This document shows positions 1-8,162 of a stretch of 64,000 bases of DNA, in pieces. Source of the stretch: an uncultured Eubacterium sp. (lineage in GTDB: Bacteria > Bacillota > Clostridia > Lachnospirales > Lachnospiraceae); the NCBI GenBank assembly GCA_910579145.1, contig CAJTTQ010000002.1, positions 11,850 through 75,849 on the forward strand, read 5' to 3'. The notes under the pieces were generated by a model. The model had not been told where the DNA came from. It did no database searches and saw only the letters and a list, made by a program, of their open reading frames with translations. Numbering within the stretch: the first letter of the stretch is position 1; each line of letters opens with the position of its first letter. A program made the translations under genes and the position numbers.

Positions 1-73
1 AAAAAATTGGCAAGTTTGGATACTCCGTAAAAAAATCATAATATATTTGTAACATCTGTTATAAAAATATCAT

Positions 74-101
74 TTTACAAAATCGACATATGTGATATAC
101 T
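74..101 (+). promoter_or_regulatory. Sigma-A type promoter of murA
   Basis: A -35 hexamer TTTACA (74-79) and a -10 hexamer TATACT (96-101) lie 16 bases apart. Transcription would start near 108, about 45 bases before the murA start codon. This is read by eye; no start site is proven. Confidence 0.55.
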
Positions 102-151
102 ATAGAAGTATTGCGTACTTTGATGAAATCGTAAAGATGGAGAATGATACT

Positions 152-1456
152 ATGATTATGAAACAATATATTATAAAAGGCGGGAATCCGCTTCATGGAG
201 AGGTTCTGGTCGGGGGAGCGAAAAATGCCGCGCTCGGCATCATTGTGGCGGCGATCATGGCAAACGAACCGGTTACGATCGAGAATCTTCCAGATGTGGA
301 CGATGTAAGGGTGCTGCTGGATGCCATTGAGGGGATTGGTGCCATCGTGGAGCGCATAGACCGGCACACGGTCCGTGTGAATGGCGCGCTCATCAATGAT
401 GTGAATGTAGACGATGATTATATACGTAAGATCAGGGGGTCTTATTATCTTGTCGGGGCACTCCTCGGCAAGTATAAAAAAGCGGTTGTTGCACTTCCGG
501 GCGGCTGCCAGATCGGAAGCCGCCCGATCGACCAGCACTTAAAAGGATTTGAGCAGCTGGGGGCAAGAGTTACGATCCACAACGGAAAGATCGATGCCTA
601 CGCGGAACGGCTGACTGGAAGCCATATTTACCTGGACTGTCCGAGCGTGGGAGCGACGATCAATATTATGATGGCGGCCTGCATGGCGGAGGGAAAAACG
701 GTCATTGAAAATCCGGCGAAAGAGCCTCATATCGTTGACGTGGCAAACTTTTTGAACAGTATGGGCGCGAATATCAAAGGCGCCGGAACAGATACGATCC
801 GTATCAAAGGCGTGGAGAGCCTTCATGGAAGCGAATATTCGATCATCCCGGATCAGATCGAGGCGGGGACGTATATGATCGCGGCCGCAGCGACCGGCGG
901 AGATGTGTATATCAAAAATGTCATTCCCAAGCATTTGGAGGCGATCACGGCGAAGCTGCTCGAGATCGGCTCGAGAGTGGAAGAATACGATGACTGCGTG
1001 CGGGTGTATTCGGACAAACGGCTCGGGTACGCTAATGTAAAAACGATGCCGTATCCTGGGTTTCCGACGGACATGCAGCCACAGATGACGACGTTACTTG
1101 CCCTTTCGGAAGGCGTGAGTATTGTAACGGAAACGATTTTTGAATCCCGGCTTAAATATATCAGCGAACTGCGCAGGATGGGAGCCAATATCAATGTGGA
1201 GGGAAATGCGGCCATTATAACCGGCGTGGAGCAATTCACCGGCGCCACGGTGAGCGCCCCGGATCTACGGGCCGGAGCAGCGCTCGTCATCGCGGGTCTT
1301 GCCTCGGAGGGATTTACGGTCGTGGAGCAGATCCACTACATTGAACGGGGATATGAAAACTTTGAGGAAAAATTGCGCGGACTCGGCGCCATTATCGAAA
1401 AAATGGATGCCGATGACGAGAGAGCACAGCAGAAGTTCCGGCTGAAAGTAGGATAA
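152..1456 (+). CDS. murA: UDP-N-acetylglucosamine 1-carboxyvinyltransferase MurA
   Basis: MurA transfers enolpyruvate from phosphoenolpyruvate to UDP-GlcNAc, the first committed step of peptidoglycan synthesis, in the cytoplasm. The 434-residue protein has the usual length and the EPT-synthase fold signature. Visible key sites are the Lys-Asn pair at residues 24-25 (GGAKNAAL) and the PGGC loop with the catalytic Cys at about residue 119, the residue alkylated by fosfomycin. I chose the ATG at 152 because GGAG at 139-142 precedes it by 9 bases; the frame stays open upstream to 92, but that start has no ribosome binding site. Many Firmicutes carry two murA copies; this one stands alone, upstream of a MoxR/DUF58 group. 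Identity is secure; which paralogue (murAA or murAB) cannot be told. Confidence 0.96.
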   Translation: MIMKQYIIKGGNPLHGEVLVGGAKNAALGIIVAAIMANEPVTIENLPDVDDVRVLLDAIEGIGAIVERIDRHTVRVNGALINDVNVDDDYIRKIRGSYYLVGALLGKYKKAVVALPGGCQIGSRPIDQHLKGFEQLGARVTIHNGKIDAYAERLTGSHIYLDCPSVGATINIMMAACMAEGKTVIENPAKEPHIVDVANFLNSMGANIKGAGTDTIRIKGVESLHGSEYSIIPDQIEAGTYMIAAAATGGDVYIKNVIPKHLEAITAKLLEIGSRVEEYDDCVRVYSDKRLGYANVKTMPYPGFPTDMQPQMTTLLALSEGVSIVTETIFESRLKYISELRRMGANINVEGNAAIITGVEQFTGATVSAPDLRAGAALVIAGLASEGFTVVEQIHYIERGYENFEEKLRGLGAIIEKMDADDERAQQKFRLKVG

Positions 1457-1523
1457 TAAAAAACAGTATGGTTCGGGGATAGATGCCCGGGCCATATTTT
1501 CGCAGGCGCGAATGGAGGATGCT

Positions 1524-2450
1524 ATGGATGGTAAAGTACAGGAAATATTGAACGAAGTAGGGAAGGTGATCCGTGGAAAGGATGAGGCGATCAGCCTTGT
1601 GCTTACGGCTATCCTTGCCAGAGGCCACATTCTGATCGAAGATATACCGGGGGTGGGAAAGACGACGCTCGCCGTCTCGTTTTCCCGGGCGATGGAGCTG
1701 ACGGAGCGCCGTCTCCAGTTTACGCCGGATGTGCTGCCGAGTGATGTCGTAGGGTTTAATATGCTGGATGCGGACGGTGAAATGCAGTATAAGCCAGGGG
1801 CGATCTTGTGCAACCTCCTTCTGGCTGACGAGATCAACCGTACATCGACGAAAACGCAGTCAGCGCTTTTGGAAGTCATGGAAGAAGGACAGGTGACAGT
1901 GGACGGTGTGACCAGACAGCTGCCAAATCCTTTTATCGTTGTAGCGACGCAGAATCCGGTCGGATCGGCCGGAACACAGATGCTCCCTGAGTCACAGCTC
2001 GACCGGTTTATGATCCGCATTTCGATGGGGTATCCGGCGATGGAAGAGGAGATGCGTCTGATCAAGGAGCGCCAGGAGATCAATCCACTGGATTACATAC
2101 AGGAGATCATTACGAAACGGGAACTTTTGGAAATGCAGAAACAGGTACACTCTGTTTTTGTGGATGATAAAGTGCTGAAATATCTTTCGAAGATCGTCGA
2201 TGCCACACGGAACCACTCGATGCTTGCGCTCGGCGTAAGTCCCAGGGGTACGCTGGCTTTTGTTGACATGTCCAAAGGACACGCGTTTATGCAGGGCAGG
2301 AATTATGTACTTCCCGAGGACGTAAAAAAGGTGGCAAAAGCGGTGCTGGCACACCGCCTCCTGCTAAACGGAAAAGCGAGGATGAGCCACACGACAGCAG
2401 AAGATATCGTGGAAGAAATTGTCGAAAAGATCCCAACACCTAAATTGTAA
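1524..2450 (+). CDS. MoxR family AAA+ ATPase
   Basis: This is a MoxR-type AAA+ ATPase of 308 residues. MoxR ATPases are thought to act as chaperones that activate or assemble partner proteins, often those with von Willebrand or DUF58 domains. A Walker A motif (GVGKTT, about residues 43-48), a Walker B motif (LLADEINR, about 99-106) and a sensor-1 segment (VATQNP) are all present, so it should hydrolyse ATP. The start at 1524 is preceded by GGAGG (1514-1518) with 5 bases between; the ATG at 1512 overlaps that site and is less likely. It is followed by a DUF58 protein and a transglutaminase-like membrane protein, the classic MoxR-DUF58-transglutaminase order. The exact substrate is unknown. Confidence 0.93.
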   Translation: MDGKVQEILNEVGKVIRGKDEAISLVLTAILARGHILIEDIPGVGKTTLAVSFSRAMELTERRLQFTPDVLPSDVVGFNMLDADGEMQYKPGAILCNLLLADEINRTSTKTQSALLEVMEEGQVTVDGVTRQLPNPFIVVATQNPVGSAGTQMLPESQLDRFMIRISMGYPAMEEEMRLIKERQEINPLDYIQEIITKRELLEMQKQVHSVFVDDKVLKYLSKIVDATRNHSMLALGVSPRGTLAFVDMSKGHAFMQGRNYVLPEDVKKVAKAVLAHRLLLNGKARMSHTTAEDIVEEIVEKIPTPKL

Positions 2451-2515
2451 GATTCGCTCAGAAGGCAGGCCGGCAGGCGGGTCTGTTTAGAACCTACGGC
2501 TAGGGGGATGGACAT

Positions 2516-3613
2516 ATGACAATGGGTACATTGATTTACATATTAATACTGATCACCGGTCTTCTCGTTTCTGTCATCTGCCTGTCCTATGGTACGGTGG
2601 CTGTCATGGGGGCGCTTATTATCGTGCCGCTGTTTATGCTCGCCTTTCTGATCGTCATGCGGCTTCGGGTGAACGTGGATGTGGGGTGCAAAAACCCTGT
2701 GGCTGAAAAGGATTCGATGGAAAAACCGGCGAGAGTTACAATCGCCCTTATGGTAGAGAATACGGGAAAATGGCTCCCCGTCTCCAAAGGGCTTGTTTGG
2801 GTGCGCTACAAAAATACATTTTCCGGGGAAAAGGGGAAGATGAAAGTGCGGTTTTCGGTAGATACCGGAAAAAAGAGGGGGCGGCGTATCCCCGTCGTGA
2901 TCAAGCACTGCGGAAATGTTTCGATCAAAGTGGAAAAAGTGAAACTTTACGATTATCTGAACCTGTTCGCGACGACAGTCGGAAAAGATTTCGAGACACA
3001 GGATGTCCTTGTCATGCCGCCGATCAAGGAAATCTATCTGGGAAGGGACCGCTGGTATAATGAGACAAATGAAGACAGCGACCGCTTTTCACTGTACAAA
3101 AAAGGAGATGACCCTTCGGAGATTTTTGATATCAGGGATTTCAAGGACGGTGACAGGATCCAGAGCATCCATTGGAAACTCAGCAGTAAGACCGGGCATT
3201 ATATGGTAAAAGACGGAAGCCTTCCGCTGGCAAAAGCGATCTACATCTTTGTGGATCTGTGCGCGGCGACGTGTGGGGAAGCCGACCTGCTTGTCCAGGG
3301 GATTTATTCGATATCCATGCAGCTGATGGAACAGGGCGTGCCCCAGAATTATATCTGGTATGACAATAAAAATGACATCATACAGGAGTGCCTGATCGAA
3401 CACGAAGAAGAACTGTTCTGGATGTTCGAAGATTTATTTAAGTGCCATAAGACGGAGGATCCGGGAGAACTGATCCGCGCCTATATGGAATGGGAGGAAG
3501 GAAGGCCAAAAGAGACAGGACTTTATCTGACCGTGACACAACATACAGAGTCAGAACTAAACGGATTAGAGGTAGCAGAGTTACTAGTGATAGATCTTCG
3601 TGATGAACAGTGA
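2516..3613 (+). CDS. DUF58 domain membrane protein
   Basis: The protein has 365 residues, two hydrophobic segments within the first 45, then a soluble part with the DUF58 signature: a YxxGDDP box and the downstream IHWKLSSKTG segment at about residues 195-240. DUF58 proteins are found next to MoxR ATPases and have a von Willebrand A-like fold; their role in envelope biology is inferred from neighbours, not shown. A purine-rich site (AGGGGGAT) precedes the ATG, and a second in-frame ATG follows at 2522. It sits 65 bases after the MoxR gene and 13 bases before the transglutaminase-like gene, so the three are probably one operon. Confidence 0.88.
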   Translation: MTMGTLIYILILITGLLVSVICLSYGTVAVMGALIIVPLFMLAFLIVMRLRVNVDVGCKNPVAEKDSMEKPARVTIALMVENTGKWLPVSKGLVWVRYKNTFSGEKGKMKVRFSVDTGKKRGRRIPVVIKHCGNVSIKVEKVKLYDYLNLFATTVGKDFETQDVLVMPPIKEIYLGRDRWYNETNEDSDRFSLYKKGDDPSEIFDIRDFKDGDRIQSIHWKLSSKTGHYMVKDGSLPLAKAIYIFVDLCAATCGEADLLVQGIYSISMQLMEQGVPQNYIWYDNKNDIIQECLIEHEEELFWMFEDLFKCHKTEDPGELIRAYMEWEEGRPKETGLYLTVTQHTESELNGLEVAELLVIDLRDEQ

Positions 3614-3626
3614 GGGAGGTGCCCGG

Positions 3627-6143
3627 ATGAAAACCAGTAAATTTATGAATGTTATATTGGAAATAAGTCAGGTGATGCTGGTCTTTCTCGGTGTGTACTC
3701 TGCCCTCATGTGCGCGGCGATGAGTCTTTCCCTGCCCGTTAGCCGTCTGATCACGATGTCTGTCATATTAGGCCTTTCCTTTTTGTTTTACGGGCTGTTT
3801 ACGGTTTTGGAGACATTTCGTCATGGGAAAATGTATGGCCTGCTCGGGATCAGCGCGTTTGCCGTTGTTGTCATCATCCGCTTCCGAAGTGTGATACAAA
3901 AGGGAACGGTGACGATCATCAATACCTATTTGAAAGAGTTTATGAGCTACACCGATAATGAGGTGACGCTTTTGAGCAATAAAGGGTTTGAGCAGGAGAC
4001 GGCCAGTGTTGAGTATTGCACGACGCTTGTCGTGATCATATTGGCGGCGTACCTGACGGCGCTGATCAGCAGTTGTTTTTACCGGAAAAGAAGGTCTTCA
4101 GTTTACGTGGCGGCTACGGTTTGTTTTTTCCTCATCCCGCTTACGGTAGGTAAGATCGGTTACTTTGCAAATGTTGTCACGTATCTGTTTGTGACGGTCG
4201 CCGTGATCGGAACCCGTTTTTTGCGGTTTGATACGACCGATAAGCGCATGCGGCAGAAATTGTCGCTCGTACTGCTCTGTGTCGGCCTGGTAGCTGGTAC
4301 GCTGACGTACATTATCGTTCCTCCGGGCCGGTATGACAGCCATTTGAATGAAATCGTGGAAGTGAAAAATTCTGCCCTGGCTTTTACGACGTGGAGCCGG
4401 GAGGATTTTCTTACATGGGTCAGGGAGTATTTTAGCGGCGATGCTCTGGAATACGGGAAAATAGGGAGGAAGAACCAGGTCAACCGGACGGGCAGGACAT
4501 TGATGAAGATCAGCGGCAGTTTTGACACGAGCCACGGCATGTACCTGAAAGGGTATACCGGTGCCAGGTTTGAACAGAACCGCTGGTATCAGGTGAAGGA
4601 GGAACAATATGAGAATGAGCTGTCGGCGTTGGCAGCGGACGGCTTGTCCGTCGATAACTGGCATGTGACACTACGCAATCAGATCGGTGAGAGCCAGACG
4701 ACCGAAAACAGCAATCTTTGGAAAACAGGCAGCGTAACGATAAAAAATCTGGCTTTTGGTTTCGGGAATTATGCCGTGCCGTACTATCCGTCGACTTCTT
4801 TTTCTTCCGAGGGAGGCAGGACGACGGTGGCCGTGCCGGGCGTGCAGTACGAGGTGGAATACCTTCCCGTTATGTACTACGAATTGCGGAGAGGTCTGAT
4901 CGCGGATAAGTATAACCTGGCAGATAATGATTACTGGGCTGGCAGTCAGGAAAACAGGGATCGGCTGTCCGCATTTGCAAAGAAATATTATACGTCCGTA
5001 CAAGGTACGTCCGTACATAGTACGTCAGAGGAGACGGCGCAGGTTTTGGATGAGTATAAGGCGTATCTGAATGCGCAGAACGGACTGCTTGATAAATATA
5101 ATGAGGGGTCGGCTTCGCTGTACCAGCTGGTAGAGGAGACGCGGAATTTTATCATGATGGATACCGAGTATACGCTCTCTCCGGGAAAGACGCCAAGGGA
5201 CAAAGATGCCGTCGTCTATTTCTTAAAAGAGAATAAAAAAGGCTATCATTCTCATTACGCGACGGCCGCGGCCGTGCTGCTGCAGGGGATCGGTGTGCCG
5301 GCCCGCTATGTGGAAGGGTTGTATATCAGTAAGGAGAGGCTGGCGGACATATCGGGGACAGGGACGGAAGTCAAAGTGACCGATAAGGATATCCACGCCT
5401 GGGTGGAGGTATATCAGGAAAATTACGGGTTTCTTCCTTTGGAGTTTACGCCAGGCATGGGAGATGAGGATGCGGATCATTCTTCAGTGACAGACGAGGA
5501 AAGTGAACGCGGCGGGAATCAGGGGGATGGTTCTTCTAGTGACGGCGCGAATCCAGAGGAACCGACCGAGACACCGGAACCGGAAGATGATATGACATTT
5601 GAAAATATAGAGAGTGATAACTACAACCGTGAGGACGAGTATGAGGAGGAGACGCCGGAGGTGGAAAGCGGCGGACTGACAGCCGAAGCCCCAGGCAATG
5701 CGCAGGATGGAACAAGCGGTATGTCGTGGCAAAAAGTGTTCGTGTTTGTCGTGCTCGGACTTCTCCTTTTGGCAGCGGCCGCAGAGGCACAGCGCCGGAT
5801 CCGGATCGTCCTGCTGAAAAAGCGGATGAGGAAAAAGACGCTGAGAAAGCAGATCATCGCGTACTACCGCCATATGGAAAAAGCGCTCGTTCACAAAGGC
5901 ATCCGTTACCGCGGGCAGAGTGTGGACGAATATGCCGGGCAGATCACGCAGGCATACGGTATGGAAAAAGATGTGGTGGAACCTTTTGTTTCGATGGTAT
6001 TTTGCGCAAGTTTCAGTTATGAAAAATTTGATAAAGAACAGATCGCTGAATTCCAGACGGCGTACCGGAGCATCCGGCACAAAGTGTATGAAGGGGTAAA
6101 AGGGATCGGAAAATTGTATTATATGTATATTTTGTGCATATAG
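3627..6143 (+). CDS. Transglutaminase-like membrane protein lacking the catalytic Cys
   Basis: This 838-residue protein has several N-terminal membrane segments (roughly residues 5-220), a large extracytoplasmic part, a transglutaminase-like core (about 515-615), an acidic Pro/Glu-rich stretch, and a final membrane helix at about 692-715 with a cytoplasmic tail. That is the DUF3488/TgpA-like architecture usually linked to MoxR and DUF58. In the core, the His of HAWVEVY (residue 590) and an acidic residue in LEFTPG (606) are present. The position normally held by the nucleophilic Cys (GYC-x-HYA) reads GYHSHYA, with His at 541 and no Cys nearby, so catalysis by the usual mechanism is unlikely. 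The start at 3627 follows GGGAGGT at 3614-3620. The frame remains open to 3600 without a ribosome binding site. Confidence 0.88.
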   Translation: MKTSKFMNVILEISQVMLVFLGVYSALMCAAMSLSLPVSRLITMSVILGLSFLFYGLFTVLETFRHGKMYGLLGISAFAVVVIIRFRSVIQKGTVTIINTYLKEFMSYTDNEVTLLSNKGFEQETASVEYCTTLVVIILAAYLTALISSCFYRKRRSSVYVAATVCFFLIPLTVGKIGYFANVVTYLFVTVAVIGTRFLRFDTTDKRMRQKLSLVLLCVGLVAGTLTYIIVPPGRYDSHLNEIVEVKNSALAFTTWSREDFLTWVREYFSGDALEYGKIGRKNQVNRTGRTLMKISGSFDTSHGMYLKGYTGARFEQNRWYQVKEEQYENELSALAADGLSVDNWHVTLRNQIGESQTTENSNLWKTGSVTIKNLAFGFGNYAVPYYPSTSFSSEGGRTTVAVPGVQYEVEYLPVMYYELRRGLIADKYNLADNDYWAGSQENRDRLSAFAKKYYTSVQGTSVHSTSEETAQVLDEYKAYLNAQNGLLDKYNEGSASLYQLVEETRNFIMMDTEYTLSPGKTPRDKDAVVYFLKENKKGYHSHYATAAAVLLQGIGVPARYVEGLYISKERLADISGTGTEVKVTDKDIHAWVEVYQENYGFLPLEFTPGMGDEDADHSSVTDEESERGGNQGDGSSSDGANPEEPTETPEPEDDMTFENIESDNYNREDEYEEETPEVESGGLTAEAPGNAQDGTSGMSWQKVFVFVVLGLLLLAAAAEAQRRIRIVLLKKRMRKKTLRKQIIAYYRHMEKALVHKGIRYRGQSVDEYAGQITQAYGMEKDVVEPFVSMVFCASFSYEKFDKEQIAEFQTAYRSIRHKVYEGVKGIGKLYYMYILCI

Positions 6144-6162
6144 GTAGAGGCGGCCTCTCAAA

Positions 6163-6217
6163 TAAAAAAGCTGTCTGCACCGGCGATTTTATATCACTGG
6201 TGCGACAGCTTTTTTTA
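6163..6217. terminator. Bidirectional intrinsic terminator
   Basis: An inverted repeat AGCTGT-(CT)-GCACC (6169-6181) pairs with GGTGC-G-ACAGCT (6199-6210). It has an A run on the left and a T run on the right, so it can end the transcript of the transglutaminase-like gene on the plus strand and that of the small acidic gene arriving on the minus strand. Confidence 0.85.
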
Positions 6218-6367
6218 TTCACTGCGGTGTTTGAGGATGATCTCTTCAAACCGCCGGTTGGAAGCTTCCATCTCTAACTGGGATTCCAGTTCTCCGATTT
6301 CGGCATCCTGTTCATCTAATTCTTCCAGCAAATCGAAAAGGTCATCGTCCGAAAAGAACATTTCCAT
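6215..6367 (-). CDS. Small acidic coiled-coil protein, 50 aa
   Basis: A 50-codon frame begins with MEMFFSDDDLFDLLEELDE and is dominated by Glu, Asp, Leu and Gln in a heptad-like pattern, suggesting a short amphipathic or coiled-coil helix. It has GGAGGG (6380-6375 on the minus strand) 7 bases before the ATG, and a well-placed promoter further upstream (TTGTAC and TACACT, 17 apart). It ends in the shared bidirectional terminator. These signals together argue for a real gene. I do not recognise a family, and no function can be inferred. Confidence 0.62.
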   Translation of the reverse strand: MEMFFSDDDLFDLLEELDEQDAEIGELESQLEMEASNRRFEEIILKHRSE

Positions 6368-6404
6368 ATTCGTACCCTCCTTTGCTGTTTTATTCTTTGA
6401 CTAT

Positions 6405-6433
6405 AGTGTAGCACAAAATGGGTCGGGGTACAA
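6405..6433 (-). promoter_or_regulatory. Promoter of the 50-aa acidic protein
   Basis: On the minus strand, TTGTAC (6433-6428) and TACACT (6410-6405) are separated by exactly 17 bases. The predicted start lies about 35 bases before the small gene's ATG. Confidence 0.5.
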
Positions 6434-6472
6434 GTAGAAATATAGGTAAGTTGTCTTTTACCGGGTGGGTGG

Positions 6473-7888
6473 TCATCTCTCTGACCGGGGCAGGCTCACA
6501 CGGCAGAACCGTCTCATAAACTGCCTGTAGTTAAAGGGCAGGAGCGGATAGATATAGCTCTTTCCGGAGATCGTTTTATTGCAGACGATACAGATGATCG
6601 TGATCAGGATGCCTGCCGCGTATCCATACACGCCAAACGCCGCCGTCAGACAGATGAGGATCAGGCGCATAAACTTTAATGCGTAGCCGAGTTCAAAGCT
6701 GACCTGGGTATAGTTCGCAACCGCGACAAATGCCATATAGAGCATGATCTCGGAATTAAACCAGCCGGAACTCACGGTGTAATCGCCGAGTACGATGCCG
6801 GCTACGACGCTGAGCGGCGTGCTGAACATACTAGGTGTGTTGAGCGATGCCAGCCGGAGTCCGTCGATGGCAAATTCCAGGATGAGGAACTGCATGAATA
6901 TGGGAATATTGATGGGATCCGTTATCTCGATAAAACGCAGGCTTTCGGGGATCCATTCGGGGTGCATGAACAAAAGTAAAAAGGTAGGGGTCAGCAGGAC
7001 GGCCAGGATGTTGATGGCAATGCGGGACAGCCGCAGATACGTGCCTGTGACCGGCGGGAAATAGTAATCATCGGCATCTTCGATAATATCAAACACCGAA
7101 GTGGGAAGGATCATGGCAGACGGGGACGTATCCACGAGAAGCACGATGCTTCCCTCCAATATGCTGGCGGCAGTCGTATCCGGCCGCTCGGTAAACTTAA
7201 ATTTGGGAAATGGATTGTACCACTTATGCTGGTAAAGGCATTCCGCCAGGCTTTCCTGGTTCATCGTAAGGGCGTCGATGTCTATTTTTTTCAGCCGTTC
7301 CTTGATGTTTTTCAGCATTTTCTGTTCGACGCGGTCGGACATATATGCGAGGACGACGTCCGTGCGGGAACTTCTCCCGACGGTGTTCATTTCCATAACA
7401 AGCTGCGGGGAGCGGATCCTTCTCCGGATCAGGGCGGTATTATACACGACAGTTTCCACAAAACCATCTTTGGAACCGCGCATCACTTTGTCTTTTTCAG
7501 GCTCATCTACTCCCCTGGCCGGATACGTACGGAAATCCATAGCCAGAAATTTGTCATAGCCGTCGATCATCAGAACGGGAACGCCGGAAAGCATCCGCTG
7601 GATCAGGTTTTGTTCGTCTGAAATGAGATCGATTTCGCCATACGGGAGACAGTTCTTGAGAAAGTCGTGTGCCGTCTCCGGCATTTGCTTTGGCGTGAGT
7701 TTATAGAGAAACTCTATGATCTTTTCCATAACTTCATCTTTACAGAAGCCGTCAATAAAATAAAAACAAGACGCTCTACCACCAATTGTCACCACCCGGT
7801 AAATGAGATCAAAGCTTTTTTCCACCTGAAAAAGCTCGTCGATATATTTTTTATTAGTCATAAAATCTTTTGAAAAAGTTTGTGACAT
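6473..7888 (-). CDS. spoVAF: GerA/SpoVAF-family spore germination protein
   Basis: The 471-residue protein belongs to the GerA family: a long hydrophilic N-terminal half, then about five membrane segments from about residue 300 on, with the typical EFAIDGLRLAS-type segment and a conserved PxxPFNYR-like end (PLLPFNYRQF). Members without a long repeat-rich N-terminus are usually SpoVAF or SpoVAF-like, acting in the inner spore membrane during germination. I assign the start at 7888, where GGAGGG precedes ATG by 6 bases; the frame continues to 8056 but that part is not family-like. No spoVA genes flank it, so it is an orphan. GerA-type receptor A subunit is the main alternative. A sporulation-phase promoter is expected but I could not pick one with confidence. 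Confidence 0.85.
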   Translation of the reverse strand: MSQTFSKDFMTNKKYIDELFQVEKSFDLIYRVVTIGGRASCFYFIDGFCKDEVMEKIIEFLYKLTPKQMPETAHDFLKNCLPYGEIDLISDEQNLIQRMLSGVPVLMIDGYDKFLAMDFRTYPARGVDEPEKDKVMRGSKDGFVETVVYNTALIRRRIRSPQLVMEMNTVGRSSRTDVVLAYMSDRVEQKMLKNIKERLKKIDIDALTMNQESLAECLYQHKWYNPFPKFKFTERPDTTAASILEGSIVLLVDTSPSAMILPTSVFDIIEDADDYYFPPVTGTYLRLSRIAINILAVLLTPTFLLLFMHPEWIPESLRFIEITDPINIPIFMQFLILEFAIDGLRLASLNTPSMFSTPLSVVAGIVLGDYTVSSGWFNSEIMLYMAFVAVANYTQVSFELGYALKFMRLILICLTAAFGVYGYAAGILITIICIVCNKTISGKSYIYPLLPFNYRQFMRRFCRVSLPRSER

Positions 7889-8086
7889 GCTGTGCCCTCC
7901 TACTACGGTGTTTTGGCTCATATTAGTTTCAGTATTGCCACGATCAGGAAAAGTATTCATCACCAGATGCGTTTTTTGTCGCATTCGCACAAAAGGAACA
8001 ATAGGTCGTTGTGCAATATTCACAAACGCGAGTGAAGTATGGATTAAAAATTGCACGATATGTCAACAAACTGGCGAAAAATTTCA

Positions 8087-8115
8087 TTGTCAAGCACGGT
8101 TTTCTGTGTTATATT
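8087..8115 (+). promoter_or_regulatory. Promoter of the glucuronoxylanase gene
   Basis: TTGTCA (8087-8092) and TATATT (8110-8115) are separated by 17 bases and lie 47 bases ahead of the start codon. This is a good sigma-A type match, so the xylanase is probably made in growing cells. No cre-like operator was recognised. Confidence 0.6.
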
Positions 8116-8162
8116 TATCAACGTAAACTATATTTATCTTAATTGAAGGAGGTAAGTTACTT

